7,270 nucleotides of DNA, from positions 13,721-20,990 of the forward strand of contig DKTR01000061.1 of the NCBI GenBank assembly GCA_002473385.1, read 5' to 3'. Made by a program: the position numbers and the translations under genes. The notes under the pieces are model-generated. The model made no database searches. It saw only the letters and a program-made list of their open reading frames with translations, and had not been told where the DNA came from. This stretch comes from Lachnospiraceae bacterium UBA7225. Lineage in GTDB: Bacteria > Bacillota > Clostridia > Lachnospirales > Lachnospiraceae. This document shows, piece by piece, positions 5,439-7,270 of the stretch. Numbering within the stretch: the stretch's first letter is position 1; each line of letters opens with the position of its first letter.

Positions 5439-6455
5439 ATGAATAACAAAAATCAAAGCCCGCTGAAAAAGCTTCTGGGTATCCGGGGCATGGGCGCCGC
5501 GCTGACGGCGTTCGCCGGTCTGATTATTATTTACATTGCATTTGGTCTGATTAATCCGGCGGTGTTTTCGGGACAGAATATTCTGAACCTGCTGCGCTCC
5601 ATGTCAAAATACCTGCTGATCGGTATTGCGCAGAGCTACATACTGATTACCGGAAACATTGACCTTTCCATTGGTACCATGGTCGGCATGAGCGCCATGA
5701 TCTCCGCGACGCTGATGACGCACGGAATTCATCCGCTTTTTGCGATTCTGGTAGCGCTGCTGGCATGTCTGGCAACCGGTGTTGCGAACGGATATCTGGT
5801 AGGAAAATTTAAGCTGCCGCCGTTTATTGCCACACTTGGAACCATGTTTGTTACCAGAGGCATCGCTTACATGGTAAACGGGAACCGCAATACCGATGCG
5901 ATCGCAACCGGTGTCGGTAAGGAAACGGCGGATAAATTCCAGAATTTCTTCTATTACGGGAAGACACTGGGCGTTTACAATACCTTCTGGATTGCCATAC
6001 TGGTATTTATCCTGTTTTTCTTCATTCTGTCGAAGACGAGAACCGGACGCCACATTTATGCGATCGGTTCCAACATTGACGCGGCAAAGCTCTCCGGTGT
6101 AAACGTGGTGGGAACAACCATTAAGGCGTATATGGTAAGCTCCATGTGCTCCTGGCTGGTAGGACTTATTCTCTGTGCACAGGCAGGCATGGGAAATATG
6201 GAAGCGGGCAATATGTATGAGATGTATGGCGTTGCGGCAGGCGTTATCGGCGGCGTATCACCGCTCGGCGGCACCGGTATCCTGCTCGGTACTCTGGCAG
6301 GCGCGGCAGTGTGGCAGACACTGGAAAATGGTCTGAACATGATCGGTGCCCAGGTTGGTATCCAGCGTCTCGTAATCGGTATTATCGTAGTCGGAGCCGT
6401 GCTTCTGGAAGTAGTCGTGAGAAGCGGGCAGTTCGGCAAAAAGAAAAAGGGTTGA
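5439..6455 (+). CDS. sugar ABC transporter permease, RbsC type
   Basis: The protein has 338 residues, an integral inner-membrane subunit of the BPD_transp_2 family, expected to form the translocation channel as a dimer with the preceding ATPase. Hydrophobic segments run nearly end to end, about eight to ten of them. Family motifs are TGNIDLSIGTMVG (71-83, the GGIDLSVG box), NGYLVGKFKLPPFIATLGT (117-135), the cytoplasmic coupling loop SKTRTGRHIYAIGSN (198-212) followed by AAKLSGVNV, and GVIGGVSPLGGTG (268-280). The C-terminus is a short lysine-rich tail (KKKKG), fitting a cytoplasmic end. It starts 18 nt after the ATPase stop, with GGGAGGAG (5424-5431) 7 nt upstream of its ATG, so the two are co-transcribed. 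Transport direction is import by family. The substrate is not determined. Confidence 0.95.
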   Translation: MNNKNQSPLKKLLGIRGMGAALTAFAGLIIIYIAFGLINPAVFSGQNILNLLRSMSKYLLIGIAQSYILITGNIDLSIGTMVGMSAMISATLMTHGIHPLFAILVALLACLATGVANGYLVGKFKLPPFIATLGTMFVTRGIAYMVNGNRNTDAIATGVGKETADKFQNFFYYGKTLGVYNTFWIAILVFILFFFILSKTRTGRHIYAIGSNIDAAKLSGVNVVGTTIKAYMVSSMCSWLVGLILCAQAGMGNMEAGNMYEMYGVAAGVIGGVSPLGGTGILLGTLAGAAVWQTLENGLNMIGAQVGIQRLVIGIIVVGAVLLEVVVRSGQFGKKKKG

Positions 6456-6468
6456 ACTCAGAACTAGA

Positions 6469-6484
6469 CCGCAGAATACTGCGG
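6469..6484 (+). other. stem-loop between permease and binding-protein genes
   Basis: CCGCAG (6469-6474) and CTGCGG (6479-6484) form a perfect 6-bp stem with an AATA loop in the 68-nt gap. No T-run follows, so full termination is unlikely. Hairpins at this kind of junction often protect or define processed ends and help the binding protein be made in excess over membrane subunits. That role here is inferred from position. Confidence 0.45.
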
Positions 6485-6523
6485 ATAGGAAATAAAAACA
6501 TTTAATTTAAGGAGGATTTTAAA

Positions 6524-7270
6524 ATGAAGAAAAGAATGTTGGCAGCACTTACGGTATCTATGATGGCTGTTACGGCGGCGTTTGGAATGGGCGCTTCCGC
6601 AGAGGGAGAAAAGATTGCGCTGATTACGATGGATTCTATCGACCAGCACTGGATTACGATGAACGAGGGCGCGCAGAAGGCAGCAGAGGAGCTCGGGGTA
6701 ACGGTTGATTTCATGTCCCCGAACACGAAGGACGACTCCCAGCAGATCGAGTGTGTAAACAATGCGGTTGCAGGCGGCTATCAGGCGATCCTTGTGGCGG
6801 CAAACGGTCCGGATGCGATTTCTTCCGCACTCCAGGAAGCAGTAAGCGCAGGCGTGAAAATCATTTATGTAGACTCTCCGGCAAACGTTGAGGCAGAGGC
6901 TACCTTCTCTACCGACAACAAGGCAGCAGGCCAGACTGCAGGTGAAGAGATGCTCAAGGCACTGGAAGAAAAGGGAATTACTTCCGGTAAAATCGGTATC
7001 ATTAATGTAAACGCAGCTACCGATTCCTGTGTAAACCGTGAAGAGGGCTTCCGCGCAGCATTTGAAGGAACCGGGTTCGAACTGATGGAAACACAGTACG
7101 GCGAAGGCGACGCAGCAAAATCCCAGAGCATCGCTGAGAATTACATTACTCAGGGTGTGGTTGGTATCTTCGGATGCAACGAAGGTTCCACAACCGGAGC
7201 AGGCAACGCAATTAAGGCTTCCGGCAATGCAGACATCATTGGTGTTGGTTTCGATAAATCCGATGCGATC
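6524..7270 (+). CDS. sugar ABC transporter substrate-binding protein, RbsB type, 3' end outside window
   Basis: Translation from the ATG at 6524 gives 249 residues without a stop to the window edge; family members have about 300-330. AAGGAGG at 6509-6515 sits 8 nt upstream. Residues 1-26 are a signal peptide: MKKR, a hydrophobic core, then AFGMGASA, probably cut before Glu27. No cysteine is present there, so it is not a lipoprotein by sequence. The mature part is a type I periplasmic-binding fold (Peripla_BP_4): KIALITMDSIDQHW (30-43), QAILVAANGPDA (87-98), VKIIYVDSPA (111-120), FSTDNKAAGQTAG (128-140), NREEGF (171-176, with Arg172 at the usual ligand-contact position), GIFGCNEGSTTGAGNAI (214-230), IIGVGFDKSDA (238-248). 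Alanine is mostly encoded by GCA here, against a freer mix upstream, consistent with high expression. It should deliver an unidentified sugar to the preceding permease/ATPase. Confidence 0.93.
   Translation, partial: MKKRMLAALTVSMMAVTAAFGMGASAEGEKIALITMDSIDQHWITMNEGAQKAAEELGVTVDFMSPNTKDDSQQIECVNNAVAGGYQAILVAANGPDAISSALQEAVSAGVKIIYVDSPANVEAEATFSTDNKAAGQTAGEEMLKALEEKGITSGKIGIINVNAATDSCVNREEGFRAAFEGTGFELMETQYGEGDAAKSQSIAENYITQGVVGIFGCNEGSTTGAGNAIKASGNADIIGVGFDKSDAI

Noticed and set aside
3909..7270. Naming the importer as ribose, galactose or AI-2 specific
   Set aside because: The subunits show family motifs only. No kinase, isomerase or regulator is in the window, and the binding protein is incomplete.

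Overview
The window looks like a chromosomal segment of an anaerobic Clostridia-type Firmicute, most likely Lachnospiraceae. This is inferred from strong AGGAGG-type ribosome binding sites, roughly balanced G+C, a clostridial-style aldo/keto reductase carrying two [4Fe-4S] motifs, and a three-gene sugar ABC operon of a kind common in gut clostridia. The genus cannot be read from the sequence alone. Six protein genes fill almost the whole window, and the outer two are cut by its edges.

Left part (1-1571, + strand): a translationally overlapping pair. The first is the C-terminal part of an IbrA-like PAPS-reductase-family protein (DUF3440). The second is a complete IbrB-like ParB/sulfiredoxin-fold protein. 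This is the most unusual content of the window: a sulfur/nucleotide-chemistry enzyme coupled to a small DNA- or nucleotide-binding partner, with no clear function in Firmicutes.

Middle part (1572-3665): a candidate promoter and a folded leader precede an aldo/keto reductase with a two-cluster ferredoxin tail, whose catalytic tetrad appears substituted. It converges, with only a 13-nt gap, on an MscS-type mechanosensitive channel gene on the minus strand. A long hairpin lies at the junction, inside the 3' end of the channel gene.

Right part (3666-7270): a 243-nt divergent intergenic region holds promoters for both directions, four copies of GTGCAA/TTGCAC, and a structured leader. It opens a RbsA/RbsC/RbsB-type operon in the order ATPase, permease, substrate-binding protein. 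The binding protein follows a small hairpin and has a plain signal peptide without the lipobox cysteine expected in a Gram-positive organism. The three products should form one importer: the binding protein captures the sugar outside, the permease dimer forms the channel, and the double-domain ATPase drives uptake. The substrate cannot be named from the sequence, and no kinase or regulator lies in the window to indicate it.

There is no RNA gene, CRISPR array, IS element or integrase that I can support. No stretch longer than 300 bases lacks a gene.
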